Positions 41,071-49,529 of a stretch of DNA of 64,000 bases are shown one piece after another (the first letter of the stretch is position 1; each line of letters opens with the position of its first letter). Under the pieces are notes generated by a model, which saw only the letters and a program-made list of their open reading frames with translations, searched no databases and was not told the origin of the DNA. The DNA comes from Anaerolineaceae bacterium (GTDB taxonomy: Bacteria > Chloroflexota > Anaerolineae > JAAYZQ01). The translations under genes and the position numbers were made by a program. Location: positions 1 to 64,000 of the forward strand of contig JAAYZQ010000353.1 of NCBI GenBank assembly GCA_012514775.1, given 5' to 3'.

Positions 41071-41361
41071 GCCGTACTTCGCTGGGCCCGTATTGATTCC
41101 AGCAACGTCGGCACTGCCTACGACTGCTATTATATTACCAGGAGCAAGACTGCGCAAACAGGAGCAAGCAACCGTCAAGAGTGGGGAACATGATCCACCC
41201 GCTCAAAGCACGGATAGCCCCGTTATCGCTGCCAACAAACCGGCAGCATCATTCTGGGCGTGTTCGCGCAGCGCAGCTTGCCTGGCAATAGAGATTTGGC
41301 AATCTCGGAGCATTCCAGGGATCGTGAAATTTGGCATCACTCCCATTTGCCTCGCGCAACG

Positions 41362-41390
41362 TTGACTTGACCCTGTGCTTCTGCTATAAT
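41362..41390 (+). promoter_or_regulatory. Promoter of the EAD-protease module
   Basis: TTGACT (41362-41367), a 17-base spacer and perfect TATAAT (41385-41390) preceded by TGC. Transcription would begin near 41397, about 75 bases before ATG 41471. Confidence 0.75.
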
Positions 41391-41470
41391 AGGGCCGTTC
41401 TATCCGCTTTGCTGCCAACCTGCCCGGCGCGGGGCGCGATCTCGGCCGGGGTGTGAGCAAGGAGATGGCC

Positions 41471-42577
41471 ATGTCCGCAGAACTCACCGGCAGACAATAC
41501 GAGGCCTTGTGGCGCGCGCTGTGCGACGCCTACACGCAGAACAAGCTGGCGCAGATGCTCCGGTTCCGCCTGGACAGGCGCCTGGACCACATCACCGCCC
41601 CCGGGCCCTTTGAGGACGTGGTCTTTGAGCTCATCGGCCTGGCCCAGCGGGAAGGCTGGCACCTGGAATTGCTGCGTGCCGCCCGCGAGTCGAATCCAGG
41701 TCACAGTGGCTTGATGGCCGTCGCCCGGCAGCTCGGCGGGGCGCCCGAGGGCACCCCCGGCAAGGCCGAGCTGGAAAAGACGATCCGGGCCACCAACAGC
41801 TTCCTGGACGTGGCCAAGTGGCGGGAAAAGCTGGGTGCGATCGAGGGCCGCGTCTGCCGGGTCGAGATCGGCGGCTATCCCCAGGGCACGGCCTTTCTCC
41901 TGGGCCCCAGCGTCGCCCTGACCAACTATCACGTCGTGGAGCCGGTGATCGATAAGGAGTGCGGCCCGGACGACGTGGTGCTGCGCTTTGACTACAAGCG
42001 GCTGGGCGACGGGACCTACATCTATCCCGGCCAGGAGTTCCTGCTGGAGACCGGCGGCGACGGCTGGCTCCTCGATAGCTGCCGATACAGCAAGGTCGAC
42101 CTGGAGCTCGACCCGAAGTCCGGCGATCCGGCGCCCGACGAGCTGGACTATGCCCTGCTCCAGGTGCGGGGCAGCCCGGGCGAGAATCCCATCGGCGGCA
42201 AGGCCGAGGCCGGCGCCCCTCTCCGGGGCTGGATCGAGCTGCCCGAGGAGGAGCACGACTTCCAGCCCGATACACCCCTGTTCATCGTGCAGCATCCCAA
42301 GGGCGCGGCGCTGAAGCTGGCCCTGGACACCCAGGCCGTGGTTGGGCTCTATGGCGCCGGGCGTCGGGTGCGATATATTACCAACACCGAGCCCGGCTCG
42401 TCGGGCTCGCCGGTCTTTGACCAGAACTGGAACCTGGTGGCCCTGCACCACAGCGGCGATCCCGCATCCATCATGCCCAGCTACAACGAAGGCATCCCCA
42501 TCACCCTCATCGCCGGCCGGCTTCGCGACAAGGGGCTGGGCGGCTACCTGGCCGCGGCGGCGGAGGACGATGAGTGA
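41471..42577 (+). CDS. EAD1-trypsin: effector protease with adaptor-binding domain
   Basis: A 368-residue two-part protein. Residues ~4-90 form an effector-associated domain of the EAD1 type (LTGRQYEALWRALCDAY ... RLDRRLDHI ... FEDVVFELIGLAQREGW ... NPGHSGL). Residues ~120-360 are a trypsin-like protease with a complete triad: His154 in LTNYHVVE, Asp226 in ELDYALL and Ser311 in PGSSGSPVF. No signal peptide, so it acts in the cytoplasm. In the conflict systems defined by comparative genomics (EAD systems, Kaur and colleagues), such proteases are effectors recruited by homotypic EAD contacts. ATG 41471 is fixed by AAGGAG six bases before. First of three closely spaced genes. Confidence 0.9.
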   Translation: MSAELTGRQYEALWRALCDAYTQNKLAQMLRFRLDRRLDHITAPGPFEDVVFELIGLAQREGWHLELLRAARESNPGHSGLMAVARQLGGAPEGTPGKAELEKTIRATNSFLDVAKWREKLGAIEGRVCRVEIGGYPQGTAFLLGPSVALTNYHVVEPVIDKECGPDDVVLRFDYKRLGDGTYIYPGQEFLLETGGDGWLLDSCRYSKVDLELDPKSGDPAPDELDYALLQVRGSPGENPIGGKAEAGAPLRGWIELPEEEHDFQPDTPLFIVQHPKGAALKLALDTQAVVGLYGAGRRVRYITNTEPGSSGSPVFDQNWNLVALHHSGDPASIMPSYNEGIPITLIAGRLRDKGLGGYLAAAAEDDE

Positions 42578-42599
42578 TCTCGCGAGGTGAGGGGCGAGC

Positions 42600-43190
42600 A
42601 TGAAACTCACGGGGAAGCAGATCGATGAGGTGATTGAGGCGTTCGTGGCGGCGTTCAACCGCGCCGGCCTGGAGCGCTTTTTGCGCATCCGCCTGGACCG
42701 GCGCCTGGACCAGCTCACGGGCGGTGGCGACCTGTACGATGTCATCCTCGACGTGGTCTCGACCGCCGAGCGGGAGGGCTGGATGGCCGAGCTTATCGGA
42801 CAGGCGGCCGAGTGGTACCCGGGCAACGAAGGGCTGGCAGCCCTGGTCCGCACGATGCTGCCCCGGCTCGAGGACGACGCGGCCAACCCGGGGGAGCAAC
42901 CGCAGGCCTTGCCGGTTTCCATCCCCCACATCGACCCCGACAACCCGCCCTACGCCGCCCTGCGGCGGCTGCTGACGGCGGCCTTTGACGGGCCCCGCCT
43001 CCGCCGCTTCTGCCAGGTGCGCGATCCCTTCCGGGCCGTGCTGGTCCAGTTCGGCCAGGGGCAGGGATTGGACGACATGGTGGACCGGCTCCTCGACTAC
43101 ACTCGGATCTATCTCCTGTGGGACGAGCTCCTTGCGGGTGTGGCCGAGGAGAATCCGTACCAGTTTCAGGAGTTTGTGCGGCGGCTCTAA
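42600..43190 (+). CDS. Two-EAD adaptor protein
   Basis: A 196-residue protein with no enzymatic motif. Residues ~1-85 are an EAD1 domain clearly homologous to that of the upstream protease (both have LTG.Q, RLDRRLD, the GxGxLYDV/PFEDV step, EREGW/QREGW, and PGNEGL/PGHSGL). Residues ~118-196 are a second, different helical domain (ALRRLLTAAF, LRRFCQVRDPF, DDMVDRLLDY, ELLAGVAEENPYQFQEF) matching a domain in the membrane protein at 12521-14674. Two unlike EADs with nothing else is the expected form of an adaptor bridging a sensor to an effector. It starts 22 bases after the protease gene. Confidence 0.85.
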   Translation: MKLTGKQIDEVIEAFVAAFNRAGLERFLRIRLDRRLDQLTGGGDLYDVILDVVSTAEREGWMAELIGQAAEWYPGNEGLAALVRTMLPRLEDDAANPGEQPQALPVSIPHIDPDNPPYAALRRLLTAAFDGPRLRRFCQVRDPFRAVLVQFGQGQGLDDMVDRLLDYTRIYLLWDELLAGVAEENPYQFQEFVRRL

Positions 43191-43223
43191 CCCGGACTCG
43201 ACAGCCGCAAAGGATGGAGCACC

Positions 43224-43817
43224 ATGCCCACGGACCTTCCGCCTGGCAAGATCATCCTGCTGAACGGCACGTCCAGCTCGGGCAAGACGAGCGTGCTGCG
43301 CGCGGTGCAAGCGAGTTTTTCGGAACCGTACCTGGACCTGGGCATCGACAAGTTTATCTGGGCGATGCCCGAGCGCTACCTGGACCGGCCACTGTGGGAC
43401 GACGTGCTGGGCCTGGCAACGCAGGCCGGCGAGACCGGGCACCGGCTATTTGGCGCCATGCATCACGCCATCGCCGCAGCCGCCCGCCAGGGTATGAACG
43501 TGGTGGCCGACCACGTCCTGGTTGAGCCGCGCTGGGTGGCGGAATGCGCGGTGCTGTTTCACGACCTGCCGGCGTGGTTGGTGGCCGTTCGCTGCCCGCT
43601 GAGCGTGCTGGAAGCGCGGGAGAGGGCGCGCAAGAACAGGACGCTCGGCCAGGCCCGCGCCCAGTTCGAGCTGGTGCACGCCCACGCCGTGTACGATCTG
43701 GAAGTCGATACCTCCCTCGTGAGCCCCGAGGAGTGCGCTCAGGCGATCAAGGACCGCCTGGGGTCGGCCGCCCCGCCCACGGCGTTCAGGCTTCTCAACG
43801 CGGCAAGGGCCCGCTAG
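43224..43817 (+). CDS. Chloramphenicol-phosphotransferase-like P-loop kinase
   Basis: A 197-residue P-loop kinase of the chloramphenicol 3-O-phosphotransferase-like family: Walker A LLNGTSSSGKTSVLRAV (~residues 9-25), GIDKFIW, VVADHVLVEPRW and the lid-like LEARERARKNRTLGQARAQF. Family members phosphorylate hydroxyls of small molecules; few are shown to act on chloramphenicol. It follows the adaptor by 33 bases and probably shares its transcript, so it may be a further effector, or an unrelated passenger. Its stop is three bases from the convergent glycosidase gene. Confidence 0.85.
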   Translation: MPTDLPPGKIILLNGTSSSGKTSVLRAVQASFSEPYLDLGIDKFIWAMPERYLDRPLWDDVLGLATQAGETGHRLFGAMHHAIAAAARQGMNVVADHVLVEPRWVAECAVLFHDLPAWLVAVRCPLSVLEARERARKNRTLGQARAQFELVHAHAVYDLEVDTSLVSPEECAQAIKDRLGSAAPPTAFRLLNAARAR

Positions 43818-43820
43818 GCG

Positions 43821-45284
43821 TTACACCCGCAGCTCGTCCACGCGACCGCGCTCATCCTCTGCCTGCAGGGTGGCGGCGGGCGTGTCGAGGCTGACGTCCA
43901 GGGAGCAGGCGGTGGGGCCGCTCTGCCAGGCCAGGCGCAGGGCCCCGTCCTCCGAGTCGAGGACGCGCAGCGGGCTGGTGGCGGGGTGATCGTTGCGGAA
44001 GCGGATGAGGCGCAGCAGGCGCTGCACGACGGGCCTTTGCAGGGCCCGGTCGATCTCGGCCCGGGAGTAGTCGTGGCGGTTGATGGCCCGCCCCTCGCCC
44101 GTGGTCTCGACGGCGACGTGGTCGTTCTCGCCGGCCAGCAGCCCGGTATAGTACACCTGGGGGATGCCGGGAGCGCAGAACTGGATGGCGCGGGCGGCCA
44201 GGTAGGCGTCGTCGTCGGCGCCCACGGCCGAGTAGTAGGTGGAGTTCACCTGGTGGGCGTCGAAATCGCCGGCGCGGCCGTGGGTGTGGAGCAGGCGGGT
44301 CAGGTTCGCGCCCCGGGCCAGCAGCCGGTCGACCACCGCCCGGCTCTCGCGCACATCAAGGATGCCGTCCAGGTCGGGCTGGACGGGGATGCCATCGTGG
44401 CAGTCGAGGGTGGTGAACTGCCGGGCGGGCGAGGCCGCCAGGTGGTCCCGCAGCTTCCGGCTGCTCCCCGTCTCCAGGGCGTGAAGCACGAGCAACGGAA
44501 GGACGAAATCATAGACCCAGTAGCCGCGCCGGGCTAGCTTGATCTGGGTGGCAAAGGGAGCGTGCACCTCGGGCAGCAGGTCCAGGCCGATGGACGCAGC
44601 AAAAGCGTGCAGGCGGTCGAGAAACTCGTACAGCTCGGGCTCAACGAAAAACATGCTGGTCCCCGGCTTCTTCACGACGTACCCCACGGCGTCCAGGCGC
44701 ACGATGCGGATGGCCTGCTCGCGCAGGAAGCGCAGCTCGCCCGTCAGCCACTGCCAGGTGAGCGGCGAGCCCACGTCGAGGTCGATCTGCTCCGACCAGT
44801 CGCGCTGGCCAAAGGTGGCCCACACCCGCTCCACGTCGCCCGTCTCTTGCACCCTCACGTCGACAAAGGGGTGCACGGGCCGGCGCAGGGCGATGCGCGC
44901 CAGGTCCTCCTCCGGGGGCTCGCCGCCGGGCCACACCTTGTCCAGCGTTAAAAAGAGGTCGGCGAACTCTGACCGGCGCCCCCGCCGCTGAAAGTCCTGG
45001 AAGTAGGCCGAGCGCCGCGAGACGTGGTTGACCATGAGGTCGGCCACCAGGTCAAAGCGGGCGCCCAGGCGCCGGACAGCTTCCCAGGTGCCAAAGCGCG
45101 GCTCGACCTCCCGGTAGGTGATGGGCGCAAAGCCCCGGTCGCCCGAGGAGGGAAAAAAGGGCAGGATGTGTACTCCCCCAAACAGGCCATCCAGGGGCCC
45201 GGACAGCAGTGCGTCCAGGGCGCGGAGGTCGCCGCCCAGCGCGTCGGCGTAGGTGATGAGCTGCACACAGTTTCTCAGGTCCAC
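43821..45284 (-). CDS. Sucrose-phosphorylase-family enzyme (GH13_18-like)
   Basis: A 487-residue cytoplasmic GH13 enzyme of the sucrose phosphorylase branch: VQLITYADALGGDL at the start, GVHILPFFPSSGDRGF, nucleophile Asp in IRIVRLDAVGYVVKKPGTS (~residue 195), acid/base Glu in LLPEVHAP, and the transition-state Asp in TLDCHDGIPV. The GENDHVAVETTGEGRAINRH loop also fits. The family cleaves sucrose, sucrose-6-phosphate, glucosylglycerol or glucosylglycerate with phosphate; which one is not decided here. GTG 45284 is chosen because similarity begins there and GGAGGAG lies just upstream; the frame stays open to 45341. Last gene of the mannoside cluster, 129 bases after the aldolase. Confidence 0.88.
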   Translation of the reverse strand: MDLRNCVQLITYADALGGDLRALDALLSGPLDGLFGGVHILPFFPSSGDRGFAPITYREVEPRFGTWEAVRRLGARFDLVADLMVNHVSRRSAYFQDFQRRGRRSEFADLFLTLDKVWPGGEPPEEDLARIALRRPVHPFVDVRVQETGDVERVWATFGQRDWSEQIDLDVGSPLTWQWLTGELRFLREQAIRIVRLDAVGYVVKKPGTSMFFVEPELYEFLDRLHAFAASIGLDLLPEVHAPFATQIKLARRGYWVYDFVLPLLVLHALETGSSRKLRDHLAASPARQFTTLDCHDGIPVQPDLDGILDVRESRAVVDRLLARGANLTRLLHTHGRAGDFDAHQVNSTYYSAVGADDDAYLAARAIQFCAPGIPQVYYTGLLAGENDHVAVETTGEGRAINRHDYSRAEIDRALQRPVVQRLLRLIRFRNDHPATSPLRVLDSEDGALRLAWQSGPTACSLDVSLDTPAATLQAEDERGRVDELRV

Positions 45285-45327
45285 TCTGCTCCTCCAGGCC
45301 TGCTCGATAACCACCATAGGGCAAAGA

Positions 45328-45397
45328 CACGAAGGCACCAAGATTATAAAGGAAAGAGGCCTTATCCTGAAATTCTTGATGCCCTGGCGCCTTCGTG
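45328..45397. repeat. Imperfect inverted repeat, CACGAAGGC family
   Basis: CACGAAGGC (45328-45336) and GCCTTCGTG (45389-45397), extended by three more pairs after one mismatch, in the 129-base gap between the aldolase and phosphorylase genes. A related AAAGGCGCGGAAAGGACGCG stands at 17058-17077, so this looks like a dispersed intergenic repeat. Confidence 0.45.
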
Positions 45398-45413
45398 CCT
45401 GGTAATGTGAGCC

Positions 45414-46268
45414 TCAGCCGTTGGCCCGGCCGCTGGCGCCAAAGAGGCGCATCTTGACCCGGAGGCGTTCCTTGACAGCCTCGCGGGCCGGGGCGAACAG
45501 GCGGCGGAAATCGACCTCGTCGGGGTGGGCGGCCATGGCCGCCCGCAGGCTCTCGACGAACCCCTGCTTTAGATAGGTCGCCACGTTCACCTTGCATACG
45601 CCGGCGGCCATGGCCGCCAGGACGCTCGCGTCGGTGACGCCCGACGCGCCGTGGAGCACGAGGGGGATGCCCACCCGGCGGCTGATGGCCCGCAGGCGAT
45701 CCACGTCCAGCTCGGCGGAGCTGCCGGTCATGGCGTGCACCGAGCCGGCGGCCACGGCCAGCGAGTCGCAGCCGGTGCGGGCCACGAAATCGGCGGCCTG
45801 CCGCGGGTCGGTCATGGCCGCGGCCACCTCCCGCGGCGTGGCGCCGTTGTTCAGGACGCGCCCCAGCTCGGCCTCCACGGGCACGCTGGCGGCGCGGGCC
45901 ACGCGGACCACGCGCCGGGTGATGGCCACGTTCTCTTCGTAGGGCAGGCGCGAGCCGTCGAACATGAGCGACGTGAAGCCGGCCTGCAGGGCGTGGACGT
46001 TCTGCTCCAGCCCGGTGCCGTGGTCCAGGTGCAGCACGACGGGCACGCGGGCCGCGGTGGCGGCGATGCGCACCATGCCCGCCGGCATGTTCAGGCCGGC
46101 GTAGCGGATGGTGGGCTCGCTGACCTGGACGATGACCGGCGCCCGCTCTTCCTCGGCCACCTCGACGATGGCCTGCAACATCTCCATGTTGTCGGCGTTA
46201 AAGGCGCCGACGGCGTATCGGCCCTTTCGGGCCCGTTCCAACAGCTCCCGGCTGCTTACCAGTGGCAT
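45414..46268 (-). CDS. Class II (zinc) aldolase, FBA/tagatose-bisphosphate type
   Basis: A 284-residue class II aldolase: YAVGAFNADNMEMLQAI near the start, the catalytic Asp and first zinc His in VVLHLDHG (~82), SLMFDGSRLPYEEN, the Glu of VEAELG, the second zinc His in AAGSVHAMTG, and the third in LVLHGASG. It splits a ketose bisphosphate (fructose or tagatose type) into triose phosphates. In this operon it could finish breakdown of the hexose from mannosides, or serve the four-carbon/other acid sugar branch. ATG 46268 follows GGAG by five bases. Confidence 0.9.
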   Translation of the reverse strand: MPLVSSRELLERARKGRYAVGAFNADNMEMLQAIVEVAEEERAPVIVQVSEPTIRYAGLNMPAGMVRIAATAARVPVVLHLDHGTGLEQNVHALQAGFTSLMFDGSRLPYEENVAITRRVVRVARAASVPVEAELGRVLNNGATPREVAAAMTDPRQAADFVARTGCDSLAVAAGSVHAMTGSSAELDVDRLRAISRRVGIPLVLHGASGVTDASVLAAMAAGVCKVNVATYLKQGFVESLRAAMAAHPDEVDFRRLFAPAREAVKERLRVKMRLFGASGRANG

Positions 46269-46321
46269 ATCTACTCCGTCTATTCGTTATTGTGTTGGCA
46301 CGACCGCTCCATCCGGGCAAA

Positions 46322-49300
46322 TCACCGGCCGTCGAACCAGACGCGGAAGGTCTTGACTTCGTAGGGGTCGATGGCAAAGGTCAGGGTTTGCCCCTCGAAG
46401 GCGACCGGCTCCTCGCCCTCTTCCACCAGGTTGCACTCGACGGCGCGGCGCAGGGGCCGGCCGAAGGTCAGGCGCACGTTGGCGCTGCGGCAGCGGCGGC
46501 TCTCGTACAGGCGCACGATCCAGCCGTCGCCGTCCTCGGCCTGCTTCACCGTTTCCAGGACCACGTGGTCATCGCCCTCGCCCAGGTGCGCCAGGCTGAA
46601 GTCGGGCGGCAGGTCGCCCGCCTGGGCCCGGGGCAGGAGGCCGGCGCGCATGGGATTGTTGAGGGCATAGCCCTCGGCCTCAACGCCGCCCTCGCGCCAC
46701 CCCCCGGCGTGGGGCAGGAGGCTGTAGGTAAAGACGTGCTCCCCGCGGTCGGCCTCTGGGTCGGGGTCGATGGCCGACTTCAGGAGGGTCAGGCGCAGCA
46801 CGCCGTCGCGCACGTCGTGGCCGTATTTGCAGTCGTTGAGGAGCGCCACGCCATAGTTGCCCTCCGACAGATCCACCCACTTGTGGCCCACCACCTCGAA
46901 GCGGGCATAGTCCCAATCGGTGTTCCAGTGCGCCGGCCGCTCCAGGTTGCCGAACTGGATGTCGTAGGTGGCCTTGGTGGCGCGGACGTTCACCGGGAAG
47001 GCGGCCTTGAGCAGGACCTGGCGCTCCTGCCAGTCGATGTTGGTGCGAAAGTCGATGCGTGGCGAGTGGGCGTAGATGCTCAGCCGTTGGATGATGGTCG
47101 AGTCGTAAAAGCGCCAGGTGAGGCGCAGCGTGCCCCGTACGGGCCCGGTCTCTTCCACCACGGCCTCGACCAGGTCGTCGACCTCGACCATCTTTTCCAG
47201 GTAATAGATATCAATGTCCCAGGCGTCAAAGTCCATGGGCCGGTCTTCGAAGGCCTGGAGCACGTTGCCCCGGGCGCTGGGGGCGACACCGTCCTGCGTC
47301 GAATGCAGGAGGACCTGGCGGCCGCGGCGCTTGTCCCACAGGGAGGCGATCTGGCCCCGCTCGTTCAGCTCAAGGCGCCAGAAGGTGTTTTCCAGGAGGG
47401 CCGGCGTCACGGTCAGCTCGCTGCCCGCCGCCGGGCTCTCCCCGGGGGCCAGGGCATAGACCCGGTAGCCCAGGGATGGCACGCCGGGCAGGGCCCACAG
47501 CAGCCGCCGCTCGCCGTCTGCGTCCACGATGTCCTGGCGGGGCAGGGGCCGCCCCTCGGCGTCCAGCACCTGCAACCCCTCCAGGTCGCCGGACCAGGGC
47601 AGGCTCACCAGGTCGCACCGTTCCCGGGCCAGGCCGTTCCAGGCTACCAGGCTCGAGCCGGCGGCCGGCAGGCGGCACAGCAGCCGCTGGTGGGCGCGGT
47701 CCACGGCCTCCTCGCCCAGGCTGGTGATCCAGCAGTAGTCGGCGGCACAGTCCTCGTACACCTGGCGGATGGACGAGCCGGGCAGGATGTCGTGGAACTG
47801 GTTGAGGAGGATGCGCTCCCAGCCGCGGCGCAGCTCGGCGGCCGGGTAGGCGGCCTCGCCGGTGAGGACGTCTGCCATGGCGCTGGCCGCTTCGGCGTCG
47901 TGATAGAGAACCTCGGCCCGGCGGTTGGCGCGCTTGACCTGGGCCTGGGAGGTGTAGGTGCCGCGGTGGTACTCCAGGTAGAGCTCGCCGTCCCAGCGGG
48001 GCACCCGGGCATCGGCCTTGCCTGCCAGGCGTTCTTCCAGGCGCGCAAAGTACTCCTCGGCCGAGCCCTGCCGCACGCGGGGCATGCCGGGCAGGTTGGC
48101 CAGCACCCGGCCCGATTCCAGCATCTCCCGGGTGGGGCCGCCGCCGCCGTCGCCCCAGCCGTAGAGCATCAGCAGCTCGTCGTTGATGGCCTTTTGCTGG
48201 TAGTTGTCCCACAGGCCCTTGACGTCGTCGGGCGCCAGGCTGCCGTTGTAGGTGTAGCGCGTGGAGGGCAGCTCGGGAGTGGTGACAAAATGGGTCAGCA
48301 CCTCGCTGCCGTCGAGGCCCCGCCAGCGAAAGGTATCGTAGGGAAAGCGCTTGAACTGGTTCCAACTGATCTTGCTCGTGAGAAAGAAACGAAAGCCGCT
48401 CTTGAGGGCGATCTGGGGCAGGGTCGCCGAGTAGCCAAAGACGTCGGGCAGCCACAACACACTGGCCTCCCGGCCGAATTCTTGGGCGATAAAGCGCTTG
48501 CCCAGGAGGAACTGGCGCACCAGCGACTCGCCGGAGGTGAGGTTGGTGTCGGCCTCGACCCACATGCCGCCGGTGATCTCCCAGCGGCCCTCGGCGATGC
48601 GCTCCTTCACCCGGGCATAGAGGTCCGGGTAACGCTCGGCCAGGAGCTTGTAGAGCTGTGGCGACGAGTGCATGAAGCGGTAGTCGGGGTACTGGTCCAT
48701 GAGGTTGAGGACGGTGGCAAAGGTGCGAGACGCCTTGTCCACGGTGTGGTCCAGGCGCCACAGCCAGGCCATGTCCAGGTGCGAATGGCCGATGCCCGTC
48801 ACCCGGGGCCCGTTCTCGGGAAAGGCGCCCATCTCGGCCATCGCAGCCGCCAGTTCGGCCTCCGCCTCGGCCACCGACCGGTAAAATCCGGCGGAGCGCG
48901 GTTTGAAGAAATTCAGCCGGTGGAAGGCGTCGTTAAGGGCGGCCAGCAGGCGCGTGCGGCGCAGGTCGTGCTCGTCGAGCTGTGCGACGGACTTGAGGAT
49001 GGTGTCGGCCAGGTAGTAAAAGCGCTCCGTGGGCTCGTCCAATAGCAGCAACTGACCGGCCTTGAAGCGACGCCGGTCGGGCACGTGCAGCACGCCGCTC
49101 CAGGCGCGCAGGGCGATGGCCAGCTCTCGCTCGCGGGCCAGCTCGGGCGGCAGCACTGCTTCCTCGTGCCAGACGTCGATCCCCTGGAGGGGCTGGCCGT
49201 TGACGTACAGCAGCGACTCGGCCGTGGAGCCGCCGCCGTCCCGAGGCCCCACCAGGAACCGCAGGGCAAGCTTCTGCCCCAGCCACTCCTCCGGCACGTC

Positions 49301-49513
49301 GGCCCGGGTGCGGAACCAGGCGACGACGTCGTAGCCGCCCCATTCCTGGCCCAGGGCCAGGTCGTCCCAGCCCTCGTCGTCAAAGGTGGGGTGTTCGGCG
49401 CCGGGTGGGTCGGCCTCGCAGAACTTCCAGCGGTTGAGGTCCACGGCGCCGCGGCGGATGGCGGCCCGCACCTCTCGCAATTGGCGCTCGATCTTTTCTT
49501 CGGTGAAAAACAT
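46322..49513 (-). CDS. GH38 alpha-mannosidase (copy I)
   Basis: A 1063-residue GH38 enzyme. An N-terminal jelly-roll-like region (~1-240) precedes the catalytic domain, with the zinc HxD in GIGHSHLDMAWLWR (~250) and the nucleophile Asp in LWLPDVFGYSATLPQI (~360). The three-helix bundle and large C-terminal beta domain complete the family fold. It has no signal peptide, so it should act on imported manno-oligosaccharides in the cytoplasm. ATG 49513 follows AGGAG; it starts 16 bases after copy II, its close paralogue. The two align nearly end to end. Confidence 0.93.
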   Translation of the reverse strand: MFFTEEKIERQLREVRAAIRRGAVDLNRWKFCEADPPGAEHPTFDDEGWDDLALGQEWGGYDVVAWFRTRADVPEEWLGQKLALRFLVGPRDGGGSTAESLLYVNGQPLQGIDVWHEEAVLPPELARERELAIALRAWSGVLHVPDRRRFKAGQLLLLDEPTERFYYLADTILKSVAQLDEHDLRRTRLLAALNDAFHRLNFFKPRSAGFYRSVAEAEAELAAAMAEMGAFPENGPRVTGIGHSHLDMAWLWRLDHTVDKASRTFATVLNLMDQYPDYRFMHSSPQLYKLLAERYPDLYARVKERIAEGRWEITGGMWVEADTNLTSGESLVRQFLLGKRFIAQEFGREASVLWLPDVFGYSATLPQIALKSGFRFFLTSKISWNQFKRFPYDTFRWRGLDGSEVLTHFVTTPELPSTRYTYNGSLAPDDVKGLWDNYQQKAINDELLMLYGWGDGGGGPTREMLESGRVLANLPGMPRVRQGSAEEYFARLEERLAGKADARVPRWDGELYLEYHRGTYTSQAQVKRANRRAEVLYHDAEAASAMADVLTGEAAYPAAELRRGWERILLNQFHDILPGSSIRQVYEDCAADYCWITSLGEEAVDRAHQRLLCRLPAAGSSLVAWNGLARERCDLVSLPWSGDLEGLQVLDAEGRPLPRQDIVDADGERRLLWALPGVPSLGYRVYALAPGESPAAGSELTVTPALLENTFWRLELNERGQIASLWDKRRGRQVLLHSTQDGVAPSARGNVLQAFEDRPMDFDAWDIDIYYLEKMVEVDDLVEAVVEETGPVRGTLRLTWRFYDSTIIQRLSIYAHSPRIDFRTNIDWQERQVLLKAAFPVNVRATKATYDIQFGNLERPAHWNTDWDYARFEVVGHKWVDLSEGNYGVALLNDCKYGHDVRDGVLRLTLLKSAIDPDPEADRGEHVFTYSLLPHAGGWREGGVEAEGYALNNPMRAGLLPRAQAGDLPPDFSLAHLGEGDDHVVLETVKQAEDGDGWIVRLYESRRCRSANVRLTFGRPLRRAVECNLVEEGEEPVAFEGQTLTFAIDPYEVKTFRVWFDGR

Positions 49514-49529
49514 GTCTGGCTCCTGATCC

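Larger units (their letters stand above)
40713..41361. other. Gene-free stretch rich in small repeats
   Basis: No convincing gene. It holds a 9-bp-arm inverted repeat (40737-40767), a nearby ACCGGTT direct/inverted motif, a 9-bp-arm palindrome (41017-41037), three 10-base direct repeats (41041-41070) and less GC-rich text from 41090 to 41360. Short frames there (for example minus 41487-41203, containing IPGMLRDCQISIARQAALRE) lack starts and neighbours and look like remnants. Confidence 0.5.

Noticed and set aside
41203..41487. Minus-strand 94-codon frame as a gene or transposase tail
   Set aside because: Its start crosses the EAD module promoter, no ribosome site is seen, and no transposase motif is present.
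43821..45284. Plain alpha-amylase or trehalose synthase assignment
   Set aside because: The VQLITYAD start, RLDAVGY...KPGTS and GENDH loops match the sucrose phosphorylase branch.
46262..49045. Very long plus-strand open frame opposite the GH38 copy I gene
   Set aside because: Antisense shadow of GC-rich codons; low-complexity Gly/Val/Gln text with no motifs. The same holds for 56312-58915, 32250-34532 and 8548-9906.
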